Shown here: positions 7,126 through 16,300 of the stretch, in pieces
Position numbering within the stretch: position 1 is the first letter of the stretch
Layout: every line of letters starts with the position of its first letter
Assembly (NCBI GenBank): GCA_036702855.1
Contig: DATNQF010000242.1
Location: forward strand, 61,256-125,255
Direction of reading: 5' to 3'
DNA: 64,000 nucleotides
Source: JACVSF01 sp036702855
GTDB taxonomy: Bacteria > Cyanobacteriota > Cyanobacteriia > Phormidesmidales > Phormidesmidaceae
Notes under the pieces: model-generated
Seen by the model: the letters and a program-made list of their open reading frames with translations, nothing else
Database searches by the model: none
What the model was told of the DNA's origin: nothing
Position numbers and translations under genes: made by a program

Positions 7126-7599
7126 ATGATCAAGTTTTATGCGCCAATGAATAAAGGGGAACTGTTTGGCTTTGGATTAAGCGAAACAAACCTAAACAGA
7201 ATGGAGTTCAACGGCGAGGATGTTTTCTTCAGCTTTGACTTTGCTGGACATCCTGACGTGTATGGCTTAGTCATATTTGTCGAAGAGTATAACGATGCTG
7301 AGGAAATGGCTCAAAATATTGATGCCATTAAAGAAAGGTATTGCCTGAATTATTTAGAAGACAAAGAGCTAGGCCTCACATCTGAGAACCTAAGGATCTT
7401 CTGCTTTACTAAAAATGTGATGGAGAAGTTTAGAAGTACCCCCTATTGGGGCTTTGAAACGAATATTCCCATCAAGAGCAACAATGATATGCAGATATTC
7501 TTTTCTGGTCCTGACGAGAAAAGTATTGAGAAATATCTTGTCAGTGCAGGGCTAACCACCGTAAAGCCGAAGCGATCGCCTAAAGGGTTTGGAACTTAG
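7126..7599 (+). CDS. Hypothetical protein
   Basis: 157 residues, mixed alpha/beta, acidic N-terminal half and basic C-terminus (TTVKPKRSPKGFGT). No motif recognised. It starts 4 bases after the helicase stop, so it is cotranscribed with it. Immediately after its stop codon begins a six-site GACA...TGTC array. Confidence 0.6.
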   Translation: MIKFYAPMNKGELFGFGLSETNLNRMEFNGEDVFFSFDFAGHPDVYGLVIFVEEYNDAEEMAQNIDAIKERYCLNYLEDKELGLTSENLRIFCFTKNVMEKFRSTPYWGFETNIPIKSNNDMQIFFSGPDEKSIEKYLVSAGLTTVKPKRSPKGFGT

Positions 7600-7600
7600 A

Positions 7601-7725
7601 GTCAAATTAATGTCATCGGTGACAGATTAATGTCGCTGAAGGAAAGCAAGGGTCACATTATTTGTCGCCGGTGACACATTAATGTCATTGAGGTCAAATT
7701 AGTGTCATCGAGACAAATTAGTGTC
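7601..7725. repeat. Six-site array resembling CAST / Tn7-like transposon end
   Basis: Six sites of the form (G)ACA/TCA-nATTAnTGTC start at 7601, 7621, 7652, 7673, 7693 and 7712. Steps are 20, 31, 21, 20 and 19 bp. Examples are GACAGATTAATGTC and GACAAATTAGTGTC. From memory this is the sequence class bound by TnsB at the ends of cyanobacterial type V-K CAST elements, whose ends carry several TGACAnATTAnTGTC boxes. No tnsB, tnsC, tniQ or cas12k gene and no clear terminal TGTACA is present in the window. It may be a solo end, a decayed element, or an unrelated operator array. Confidence 0.55.
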
Positions 7726-7728
7726 GCC

Positions 7729-7756
7729 AAAAAAACCAGGCTTTTTAGGCCTGGTT
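7729..7756 (-). terminator. Rho-independent terminator of the leftward operon
   Basis: The stem AACCAGGC (7734-7741) pairs with GCCTGGTT (7749-7756). On the minus strand it is followed by a run of seven T. It lies 28 bases beyond the stop codon of the last leftward gene, at 7784. Confidence 0.8.
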
Positions 7757-7783
7757 ATTGGTGACTGTTGTTGGGAAATTGCG

Positions 7784-8293
7784 TCACTCAACGCTGTCGG
7801 TCAGTCGTGTACTGGCCAAACTTCTTAGTGGGGTGCCCGATACAATCTCAAGGGACCCTAGAGCATAGGTAGCTACCTGCCGGTAATAGCGGTCGGCATC
7901 TGCCTCGCTCAATGATTTCAGTGCTGCGATCGCCTCGCGGGTAACGCTGCCCCGTTCGGCAAAATTCTCGCTACCACCACCCACTCGAAGGGATATCGCT
8001 TCTTTGATGATAGGCAGCAGGATGGACAACTCGGGAGAGGAAGCAAACAGCTTTTCCTCAGCCTCCAGCATGCGGTGACGTAGCTGGATTTCCTTGGGTC
8101 CGAGGTCAATTGTTGAGGAGCCTACTACTTCGTTAACGACCCGATCTACCAGATGATCTACTAGGCTGGTTAGGTAACGGTGCAGTTCAACCTTTTCATC
8201 AGCTAACTGAGAGCGGATTTCTAGGCCAAGCTCTTTCAATAGCTTCCTGATGAGCGATTCCAGAAATTTTTTGACAATGAGAATCGGATTCAT
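7784..8293 (-). CDS. Hypothetical helical protein, end of leftward operon
   Basis: 169 residues from ATG 8293, chosen because GGAGC lies about 8 bases upstream; a GTG ten codons earlier (8323) has no such site. The N-terminus is amphipathic and basic (NPILIVKKFLESLIRKLLKE), then an acidic helical body follows. No membrane segment is certain. No family recognised. It is the last gene before a strong terminator. Confidence 0.6.
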   Translation of the reverse strand: MNPILIVKKFLESLIRKLLKELGLEIRSQLADEKVELHRYLTSLVDHLVDRVVNEVVGSSTIDLGPKEIQLRHRMLEAEEKLFASSPELSILLPIIKEAISLRVGGGSENFAERGSVTREAIAALKSLSEADADRYYRQVATYALGSLEIVSGTPLRSLASTRLTDSVE

Positions 8294-8368
8294 AATCTGG
8301 CTCCATTTCCATTTAAGGTTCACTGGAATCGATCAGGGAGCACGGTTTGATTTCTGCTAATTGAGAGG

Positions 8369-9058
8369 TTATCCGGGGACCGGGATGCCACGGCGACGGA
8401 GAGAGGTCAGCGCTTCTTTAGAAGGGGAAGGGGCTGAAGTCTCATTGACCAGTCGCTCTAGTCGGGGATTGCTCTTGAAAGTTTCAGACTTGCTGCCGCT
8501 GCCATGCTCCTGCTGCATTTTTTCCATTGCCTCTTGGCGGCGGCGAGCAGCATAGGCGCAAATCTGGTGCAGCACGTTGGGCGGATAGGTATCAATCATG
8601 CGGCCAGCGGCTGTCTTGAAAATCAGGTGAGTGTCGGTGATAGCGTCGATCAAGGGATCTCCGGTTCCCTCTACCTGAGATTCACCTTCACTTTCCTGTG
8701 AGATCGATTCAGTGTTGGCCTTGTACTGAATGCCGATGCAGGCCTCCAGCTTAGAAAGCCCGAGTCGAAGTCTGCCCTCAACTTCTTCTGGTGGGGTGGC
8801 AATCAGCCAGTGGAACCGCTCAATGGGATCGATGCGATCGCAATCAACCGAGATGATTTTGCAGAGCTTGGCCAGATAGGGCCAATGCCGTCGAGCCACT
8901 TCCTCAGCCATATCAGGATTGATAGGCCAAAGCGAAGGCTCATCCACCAGTCGCTGCCGAAGCTCTGCCAGAATCACACGCAGCTGTAGGCAAGTGTGAG
9001 TGGAGGGCACTCTAAAGGCCTCAAAATCCCCATCAGCATAGTGAATGATCTCAAACAA
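8369..9058 (-). CDS. Hypothetical protein, probable TTG start
   Basis: About 229 residues. The frame is open further up to 9118, but a perfect GGAGG stands nine bases before TTG 9058, and this start gives only an 8-base overlap with the upstream gene. The ATG at 9082 is the alternative. The core is helical (WPINPDMAEEVARRHWPYLA), then a Gln/Glu/Ser-rich linker, a helix bundle and a basic Ser/Pro-rich tail. The layout recalls tail-assembly chaperones or ruler-associated proteins, but no motif proves this. Confidence 0.55.
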   Translation of the reverse strand: MFEIIHYADGDFEAFRVPSTHTCLQLRVILAELRQRLVDEPSLWPINPDMAEEVARRHWPYLAKLCKIISVDCDRIDPIERFHWLIATPPEEVEGRLRLGLSKLEACIGIQYKANTESISQESEGESQVEGTGDPLIDAITDTHLIFKTAAGRMIDTYPPNVLHQICAYAARRRQEAMEKMQQEHGSGSKSETFKSNPRLERLVNETSAPSPSKEALTSLRRRGIPVPG

Positions 9059-9722
9059 GGGCTTCTTCCTCCACACCTTCATAGCTGAAGGTGAGCTTGT
9101 AGACTCCACCGCTGGCATAGTGGTCTACTGCAGTGCAGTTTTGGAAGGTTAGGAGGTTGGAGGTACCTCCCTCAACTTCGCCAAGGGCATGCAGCTGCAA
9201 CGACCTGGGTGGAATGGGGACAGCTGGAACAATGACGGTGATCGTGCTGTTGAGGTAGACAGGGATTCGGGCCTGCACGGTGCTGCCTGCCAAACTGGGA
9301 GAAGTTTTGACCCGACCACCTTCTAAAATTTTGCACTCGTTGACTGCTGTAATCGAATCGCTGGGATTGATGAGGGTTAGGGGTACCCCATCGGTGTTTG
9401 ATTGCCGCACAAAAATCAAACAGCCTCGGGAATCGGCAGACATCTCCTTGCAGTAGTAGGGGGCAGAGCTACCACTTACTTTTAGGACTCCCTCGCCTTG
9501 GCTGTTGATGCGAGTGCTGAGTAGCCGCATCACCGGCTGATCACTACCCACACTGAAGTCATTGTCTAGGGCAATGGAGGCGATCGCCCTGTGCTCAGGA
9601 AATGAGCAAATCAGTTTATCCCCTTCAAGAGAAAGGGTTTCGGGGTAGCCATAAACAGGGATAGGGGCAAATTGATGCCCCTCCCCTGCAATGAGTTTGG
9701 ATAGCCAAACGCTTGAAATCAC
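9051..9722 (-). CDS. Hypothetical beta-rich protein
   Basis: 223 residues from GTG 9722. The G of this GTG is the last base of the upstream stop TAG, so translation is coupled. A longer frame reaches 9824 but would lie wholly inside the upstream gene. The composition is beta-rich with many Ser, Val and Ile, three or four scattered Cys, and no signal peptide. It looks like a virion structural protein (fibre or tail fold), but I recognise no family. Confidence 0.55.
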   Translation of the reverse strand: MISSVWLSKLIAGEGHQFAPIPVYGYPETLSLEGDKLICSFPEHRAIASIALDNDFSVGSDQPVMRLLSTRINSQGEGVLKVSGSSAPYYCKEMSADSRGCLIFVRQSNTDGVPLTLINPSDSITAVNECKILEGGRVKTSPSLAGSTVQARIPVYLNSTITVIVPAVPIPPRSLQLHALGEVEGGTSNLLTFQNCTAVDHYASGGVYKLTFSYEGVEEEALV

Positions 9723-10417
9723 TATACAGCCGCTTCTAACTGAGCAATGGTCTTGGCACTGGTAGATGGGTATTTGGAGGGAGAAGAGGCAGCGACGGGA
9801 GTAATCGGGCTGCCGTTGAACCACTGAACCGATAGTTCGACGCCTGGCGTGGGGTCCTTGCCTTCGGTATTGCTGGCGTAGGCCACATTGAAATCGGTAG
9901 TGATTTCAGCCAGCTTCCGAACTACAGATGAGCCGGTGGGCGGAGTGATCTCAGCGCTGGTGATAGCGCCAGCGATCTGAGCATCGTTGGACTTGGCGCG
10001 GCAATCGACGGTCAGCGTTAGCTGTACCCCGGCGCGGCGGCCAGTGACCACAATTTTAGAGGTGTTGCCAACCTTGACGGCTGCCTGGGCTGAAGGGTGT
10101 AGATCAACGATTTCGGCTAGCAGTGCAGCAACGTTAGCAGCGGTCTGCCCTGCTTGGAATTGGTAGACTGCGGTGCGGCTGGTAGTGCCGTCAGTCAGGG
10201 TAGCTGTGTAGTATGCACCTGCCGAAACGCTAGCACCTGCGGGATCAGCAATTGTGATTTCCTGTACGTTGCGATTGCCTTCGGAGAAATCGCCATTAAG
10301 AGTGACCAAAACCTTATCAGGAGCGGTTTGAGAGAATCCCCACTCAAGGGCGACTGCTCGGGCTTGATTAGTCGAAACTTGCTGCTGAAAGGTAATTTGG
10401 CCTAATACCTGTGACAT
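9722..10417 (-). CDS. Putative phage structural protein with inserted beta domain
   Basis: 231 residues from ATG 10417; a GTG 15 bases earlier is possible. Residues about 65-135 (YYTATLTDGTTSRTAVYQF, then a helix QTAANVAALLAEIV, then KIVVTGRRAGVQLTLTV) match the layout of a small domain inserted into many phage sheath, tube and capsid proteins. The probable cement protein at 27000 carries a similar one. No tail tube protein is recognised in the main structural operon, so this is the best candidate, although it is encoded divergently. That role is inference. Confidence 0.5.
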   Translation of the reverse strand: MSQVLGQITFQQQVSTNQARAVALEWGFSQTAPDKVLVTLNGDFSEGNRNVQEITIADPAGASVSAGAYYTATLTDGTTSRTAVYQFQAGQTAANVAALLAEIVDLHPSAQAAVKVGNTSKIVVTGRRAGVQLTLTVDCRAKSNDAQIAGAITSAEITPPTGSSVVRKLAEITTDFNVAYASNTEGKDPTPGVELSVQWFNGSPITPVAASSPSKYPSTSAKTIAQLEAAV

Positions 10418-10475
10418 AAGAGATTGTTCCACTAATGGAAAACACCATTTATGTTAGGCGTGTTAAGAAGGGTCT

Positions 10476-11309
10476 TTAGTGGACTATGAGGTCCTTTAAC
10501 AGAAGGGCAAGTGGGATGAGTCCACCCCCACCGATAATTTTCCAGTTTGCCTTAGTAAATCGGACAATTTTGAGGATGAGAGTAAGGGCGGCTGCCAGGT
10601 CCTTGATGTCACCTAGCGAATCACTGAGCTTATCTAATTCCTTTTCAAATTTTTGAGAGTGAATTTCCAGCTCAACCATTTTGGAGGGGATGCCATCGAC
10701 CGCTAAAAGGGTGTTGGCCTGGATTGACTGAAGTGCAGTTCTCATCTCAGTGATCTGCACTCGTACATCGGCACGGAGGTCTGCCACCTCTTCTTTAATG
10801 TCGCCAATCTCGCGCCACAGGTTTTGTAATCCGCTTTCCAAACGTGCGATCGCCACCGGCAGCCCTTGGGAAGCATGGCCGTTAACCAGATGTTGCTTAC
10901 GTTCGGCTTGGCAAATCAGCTGAGCAAGGCTGCTTTCAATCTCGCTTAGATCCCGTTTATTAACCAGTCGAGTGTAGTGGGAAGCGCCCATCGTCTGATC
11001 CACCTCAGTACGAGGCTGCTTCGACAGGATGGTGATCGGGCTGTTGCTGAGCAACTTCAGTTCTGAGAGGATTTCAGACTTACTCTCAACGTTAGAGCCA
11101 GGATCGACGTAAATCGCATCGTAGTAGGGGTTTTGTCTAAGTAGGTAGCAGGCGTGGTTAAGGGTTGGGGCTCTTTCAACGTGGATGATGGAATCTGGGA
11201 TGCCGAGTCTTAACTGATGTTGATGGATTTTGGCTTCTAGTATCCTGGCTTGGGTATCATCACCCTCGACTAATAGTATTCGGAAAGTGTAGTGGTCCAT
11301 TTGTGACAT
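10476..11309 (-). CDS. Response-receiver-like domain fused to coiled coil and membrane tail
   Basis: 277 residues from ATG 11309; the frame is open to 11381. The N-terminal 120 residues read like a receiver domain: FRILLVEGDDTQARILEAKI, then a strand YYDAIYVDPGSN in the place of the phospho-acceptor Asp, then SPITILSK, then a Lys-containing strand. The acidic pair is degenerate (EGDD). A coiled coil follows (LQNLWREIGDIKEEVADLRA), then a C-terminal membrane segment (IIGGGGLIPLALLLKDLIVH). It could be a membrane-anchored pseudo-receiver sensing host signals. It is the first gene of the leftward operon, divergent from the portal gene. Confidence 0.5.
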   Translation of the reverse strand: MSQMDHYTFRILLVEGDDTQARILEAKIHQHQLRLGIPDSIIHVERAPTLNHACYLLRQNPYYDAIYVDPGSNVESKSEILSELKLLSNSPITILSKQPRTEVDQTMGASHYTRLVNKRDLSEIESSLAQLICQAERKQHLVNGHASQGLPVAIARLESGLQNLWREIGDIKEEVADLRADVRVQITEMRTALQSIQANTLLAVDGIPSKMVELEIHSQKFEKELDKLSDSLGDIKDLAAALTLILKIVRFTKANWKIIGGGGLIPLALLLKDLIVH

Positions 11310-11387
11310 TCGGGCCGAAGCGAGAGCGATAAGTTCAATCTTTCCTAAGATTAGTCGTGTGAAGCGGGACAAAAACGGCACCGAAAC

Positions 11388-13325
11388 ATGGACGGATACT
11401 ACGCAGCAACCCCACAGCAGTCAGCATTGTTTGGTGATATTGAAAGGTTTGCACCACAACGGTTATCGAAGCGTGTGGTCGAGAAGCTTTACCGAATACC
11501 CCTGTTTCGCAACGTATGTAACGAAATGCCGACCTCGGCGGCTGGCGGTGGCTGGACCATCGGGTTTGGCGGGGAGACAGAAGACGCTGCGAAAATAAAT
11601 TCTGAACTCAGTGATTATGAAATGCGTGTGGCCTCTTTACCATTGGGCGAAACGGTACCAGAGACCCCCACAAAGAGCGGCGGTACCCCTAGGAGTTTTG
11701 CCTCTCTATTTAAATCAGCTCAAATTTACGCAAACTTATACCGGGGGGCTGTCATCCTCATGAACATTGAGGATGGTCGGCCAGCGAGTGAGCCGGTGGA
11801 CATGGAAAATATTCAGTCACTGCGACGGCTGGCAGTCCTAGACTGCTACAAAATTATGCCGGTCATTAAGGGAGGAATTGACCCCTCTTTCCCAGTTCAC
11901 TACCAGCTGGTGTTCGGTGAACAAAGCGAAATGATGGCGATGACTGGTGGAAAAAAGGATAAGCCTCGATCTCCCTTTGGAGACTCCATTGGCTTGATCC
12001 ACCATTCCCGGATTTTGAGGTTTAACGGCATAGGGCTGCCCTCGGATATGGCTCTAGAGTCCGATGGTTGGGGAATGTCGCTGATTGAGGGCATTCTCAA
12101 GTCTTACCTACGCTTCATCAGGGCAGCCGACTCTGCCGCAAAGTCTGTTGAGAATCACAAAACCCTGGTGATGAAGATTGATGGCCTCAACGACATGATC
12201 AGGCGGCGGAATACTGTGGCCATTCAAGATCGTCTCACCTACAACAAAATGTTTATGGAGTTGCTGGGTGCGATCGCCTGTGATGCAAAAGAAGAAGACA
12301 TCTCCTATCTGTCTGCTGCCTTTGCTGGCCTAGAAGGTACGGTGAACATCCTCCGGGACATCTTCATCGGGGAGTCTGACATCTCGCACGACCGGCTTTT
12401 TGGGGAGAGCCCCAGCGGATTAGGGGCAACCGGCGAATCTGAGCGCTTGAACTGGGCTGAGAATGTTGCCAGCTTTGAAAACAACGAGTGGAAACCGCTG
12501 CTTTACTGGCTCTACAAAATTGTGTTCCTGGCCAAAGATGGGCCTACGGGCGGCAAGCTGCCCGAGGGGTGGGAAGTGCAGTTTAAGTCGCTGATTCAGC
12601 AGACCGAGGAACAGAAAGCCACGGTGCAGAAGACCCAGAGCGATAGCGATCTGGCCTACCTGGAGAAAGGAGTCATTACTAAGAAGGAAGCCCGATCCAG
12701 GCTATCTTCTCCGGGGTATGAGGCTGGAATTATGCTCGACGACAGTGAGTGGGAAAAAGAGCAGAAGGCCGCTGAGGAGCAGCAGAAACAGCAGCAGGAA
12801 GCAATGGCGGCGGCTCAGCAGCAGCAACCGCCAGGGCAACCCCCCAACGCCAACGGGAAGCAACCGCCACAACCAGGTCAGCCCCCCAATGGGAAACAGC
12901 CTGTAGCCGGTGCTGGCAAACCTCCTGCACTGATACAGCCAAAAGCGGTACAGAACAGTAGCCAAAAAACCAATACCGGCAAACCTCCTGCATTTGCGGG
13001 GAGGAAGGATCGTGAGGATGGCGAGGCCATGTTCATTGAGTACCCTGGCATCTATCAAGTAGCGCTCGGAGAAGCTCAAAATACGTTCAAAAATCAAAAC
13101 TCTGAATACCTGCACCGCTTCGCTGCCATTAGGTATGAGGAACTGGTGAAAGCTTTGCTAAGTTCTACGATCTCACCTGAGGAATGGGTAGAGATCGACG
13201 CTGATGGGGAAATTTTGGGGCCAATGAATGCTGATTCAGTGCGGTCGCTGCCTGCAGATAAAGCACAGCAGATGACTCGGGGGGAACGGCTGGCCGCTAC
13301 TCAGCCTGAGATGAGGTTGACCTGA
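11388..13325 (+). CDS. Phage portal protein (DUF1073-like)
   Basis: 645 residues. The core fits the DUF1073 portal family. IIHHSR-type segment HHSRILRFNGIGLP is followed by WGMSLIEGILKSYLRFIRAA, a helix with LVMKIDGLNDM, and the signature RLFGESPSGLGATGESERLN with NWAENV after it. The family forms the dodecameric ring at the packaging vertex. The C-terminal 170 residues are an extra region rich in Gln and Pro (QQQPPGQPPNANGKQPPQPG) followed by a short folded piece. The stop codon overlaps the next start (ATGA). Portal followed by a gpF-like gene is the normal head-gene order. Confidence 0.85.
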   Translation: MDGYYAATPQQSALFGDIERFAPQRLSKRVVEKLYRIPLFRNVCNEMPTSAAGGGWTIGFGGETEDAAKINSELSDYEMRVASLPLGETVPETPTKSGGTPRSFASLFKSAQIYANLYRGAVILMNIEDGRPASEPVDMENIQSLRRLAVLDCYKIMPVIKGGIDPSFPVHYQLVFGEQSEMMAMTGGKKDKPRSPFGDSIGLIHHSRILRFNGIGLPSDMALESDGWGMSLIEGILKSYLRFIRAADSAAKSVENHKTLVMKIDGLNDMIRRRNTVAIQDRLTYNKMFMELLGAIACDAKEEDISYLSAAFAGLEGTVNILRDIFIGESDISHDRLFGESPSGLGATGESERLNWAENVASFENNEWKPLLYWLYKIVFLAKDGPTGGKLPEGWEVQFKSLIQQTEEQKATVQKTQSDSDLAYLEKGVITKKEARSRLSSPGYEAGIMLDDSEWEKEQKAAEEQQKQQQEAMAAAQQQQPPGQPPNANGKQPPQPGQPPNGKQPVAGAGKPPALIQPKAVQNSSQKTNTGKPPAFAGRKDREDGEAMFIEYPGIYQVALGEAQNTFKNQNSEYLHRFAAIRYEELVKALLSSTISPEEWVEIDADGEILGPMNADSVRSLPADKAQQMTRGERLAATQPEMRLT

Positions 13326-16300
13326 TGAATAATGGCAGCTTTTTTAGAGCAGTGCTTACCAGCCTCGATCCTAAAGTCGATTTGAGTGGGTGGTCAGAGG
13401 AAGATGTGCAGCAGGAAGCGCAAAATGCCATCCTGTTTATTGTTCGGGCGTTCGCGCCTCCACCGATGCCCGTTACTTCTTCGGCATTTATCCCACCGCA
13501 TGAAGTCGATTACGGGCGCTCGGGCTACAACGGGGATGCTTGTGCAGGATGTAGTCGGTACAGGCCTGGGGGAACCTGCGAAATCGTCACCGGCAAGATA
13601 GATCCGTTGGGAGTCTGTAATGCTTGGCGTGGTTTGGCGCAGGATAAGCCATTAGCAGTTTCTCTAAGGGCTGATGAGAAAAGTCGGGGCCAAAAAGACT
13701 CTTCTGGAAAAGGAAGTCCGGCATCGACAGACCCCGACGTGCCTGATCAAGACAACGATTTTAATGGTAATGCCGAAGCTAGCGATCGCATAGATGAAGA
13801 GTTTGAATCGGCAGAACATCCAAGAGGTAAAGACGGTCGGTTTGCCAAGAAGGGATCTGGTCAAGGAAGTGTGGCCACACCCACCACTTCTAAAAATGCA
13901 GTACAGATAACCGATAGACAGTCGGGCTTGATTGATAAACGTTTCAAGGAAGCGGCTGAACTACCGAAGGTTCGTCAAAACCTGCTGAAACAAAATGCTG
14001 CAAAATTTGGCCTGAGTATGCCAGAGATAAAGGCTCTATCGCTGTACTCGGGCAATGACGACTACATTGCCATTAATGGCTTCCTCAGAGGTGAGAAGTT
14101 TGACAGAGATGCAGGCATTCAACCCGAGACTGCCGAAGCGTTGGCCACTGGTGTAGAGTCAGCCCTAGAAAAGCTGCCCTCATTAAAAAGGGATGCGCTC
14201 GTTTATAGAAGCGAGAATTTTGAGGATATTGAAACTGCGATCGCAAAGTATCAGCCAGGGGAAACAGTAACCAATCAGTTCTTCACCAGCACATCCCATA
14301 GCGTTAAAGAAATTCCTGGGGGAAATGTTCAGATTGAAATTGAGGCATCCAAAGACGGTAATGGCAAAAATGTCTCTCAATTTGGATTACTGGATCGGAC
14401 TCAGAAAGAGGTTCTATTCCAACGGGGCACTCAGTTTGAGGTGCTAAGCGTTGAGAGAAAAAATTCCAACGTTCCAGAATCGGCCTACTACGATTTAAGG
14501 CGCGAGTATGGGAAGGCAGAAATCTTTAAGGAGATATTTGAAGGACCCTATGTGGACTACAAGGGGGAGACACAGCCTGGGATGTTTGCGAACTATGGCA
14601 TTCAAACTGCCACCCATGAGGAGTTCATGCGTAATCCCAGAGATAGCAAATTCCAGCCAATCATGGAGGATCTCTATGGGCAGTTAGGGATCAAGGTACG
14701 GCTAAGAGAGGTCGTTGAAGGGAAAAATCGCAGAGACAACCTTTCAAGTTTGGTCAAACCTGAAGATTTACTAAGCCAGATTAGAGCTGTTAAGCACCTT
14801 AGGGCTGACGCTAAAAAGTTTGAAGAAAGGGAGCACGGTCGGGATAAAAATGGGCGGTTTGCTAAAAAGAAATCGGCTGAAGTGAGCGAACCCAAGCCCC
14901 AAAAGGTAGCTGCAAAGCTGCAACCCAAACCCTCTAAGCCGCTAGTGGTTTATGAAAAAGCGGCAAGAGAAATGATGGAGAGGGGAGAGAGTTTAGTTGA
15001 TGAGATAGTTAGAAACATTCCTGGCCTAGATACCCAATTCCCAGAACTGCATGAGAAGGCAAAAGGCCTTTTTGAGAAACGGGTTAAGGCGATGAATGCG
15101 CTAGAGGCTGCTAAGAAATCAGAAGATCCCGACAAACTCACAAGAGCCGAGGATCGCATGTGGCGCTACGAACAGTCAGTAAACAATGCGATTGGTAATG
15201 CAGTGGGACAGATGAGGCAGCTTTTGTTTAATTACTCCGAGGACTACGGATGCACTAAAGAAGAGGCCGACGATTTAATCGAAAGTCAGGAATTAGATTT
15301 TGTTGGGAGTGCAACTGATTTTTCTAAATCAGGAGTGACCAATACACAAACAGCCAAGGATATTACAGAGCAAACGCTCAGAGGCTTCTATAACACCACT
15401 GGACTGAAGCCAAATATTGAAAAGCTTAGGATAGATCCAACCATCCAAAGAAGTTATTGTGAGCCGAGTGAAAATTCGCTAACTATTGGATGCAAAGACT
15501 GGGTAAATACTACGACCGTCTTTCATGAAGCCGCTCACTTGGTTGAGACTCAAAACCCAGAAATACTTGAGGCTACGACAGCATTCCTAAACAGCCGTAG
15601 GCAGGTCGATCCTGATACAGGTAAGCCCGTTTTGATGAGCTTGAGTGAACACAACTCAAACTACAGAGCGCACGAAAAGGCGTGGAAAGATCATTTAATC
15701 AGTCCCTATGCAGGCAAGCATTATAGTGATGGGTCAAAAGTCTATGCAACCGAACTGGTAAGCATGGGAGTAGAACGGCTGGCCAATGCGAGACAGGCAA
15801 CCATTCTATTCCTGACCGACCCTGATCATTTCATGTTGATGATGGGGGTGTTAGACACCGCTCAAAGCAAACGGCGCGACTCTCAAGAGGGCGATCGCAC
15901 CGACAATAATCAGGAGTTTGAAGAGAGCAAGCATCAGCGGGACAACCGTGGCCGTTTTGCTAAGAAGTCTGGAGGAGGGTCTGCCCTGCCTCAGCAACCG
16001 GCTGCTACTCGTCAGGCTGAGTGGAAAAGAGAGATAGCAAGATCCGGCAGTGAAGGGCTAATTTCGGTCAAGGGTAGTGAACGGCAGTTTGGGAAATTCC
16101 ACTACGGCACGATCAGTAAAGCTAAAGCTGGAAACGTGTTTGGAGAGTGGGAAGACCACTGTGCCTTAATGCGGGATATGTTGTATGACTTCTCTGAAAT
16201 GTTGGAGGATAATCCAGAGCTTATTCTGGCAACTCCCTATGGAGAAATGCCACCAGAGAGGTTGATCGAAGCTATTGAAGCAGACAGCTACAACCTAGAC

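Noticed and set aside
4061..7725. The 4-kb iterons and the 7.6-kb array as two ends of one transposon
   Set aside because: The two arrays have unrelated motifs (CTCCGnACATTA versus GACAnATTAnTGTC) and no inverted terminal match, so a single element is not supported.
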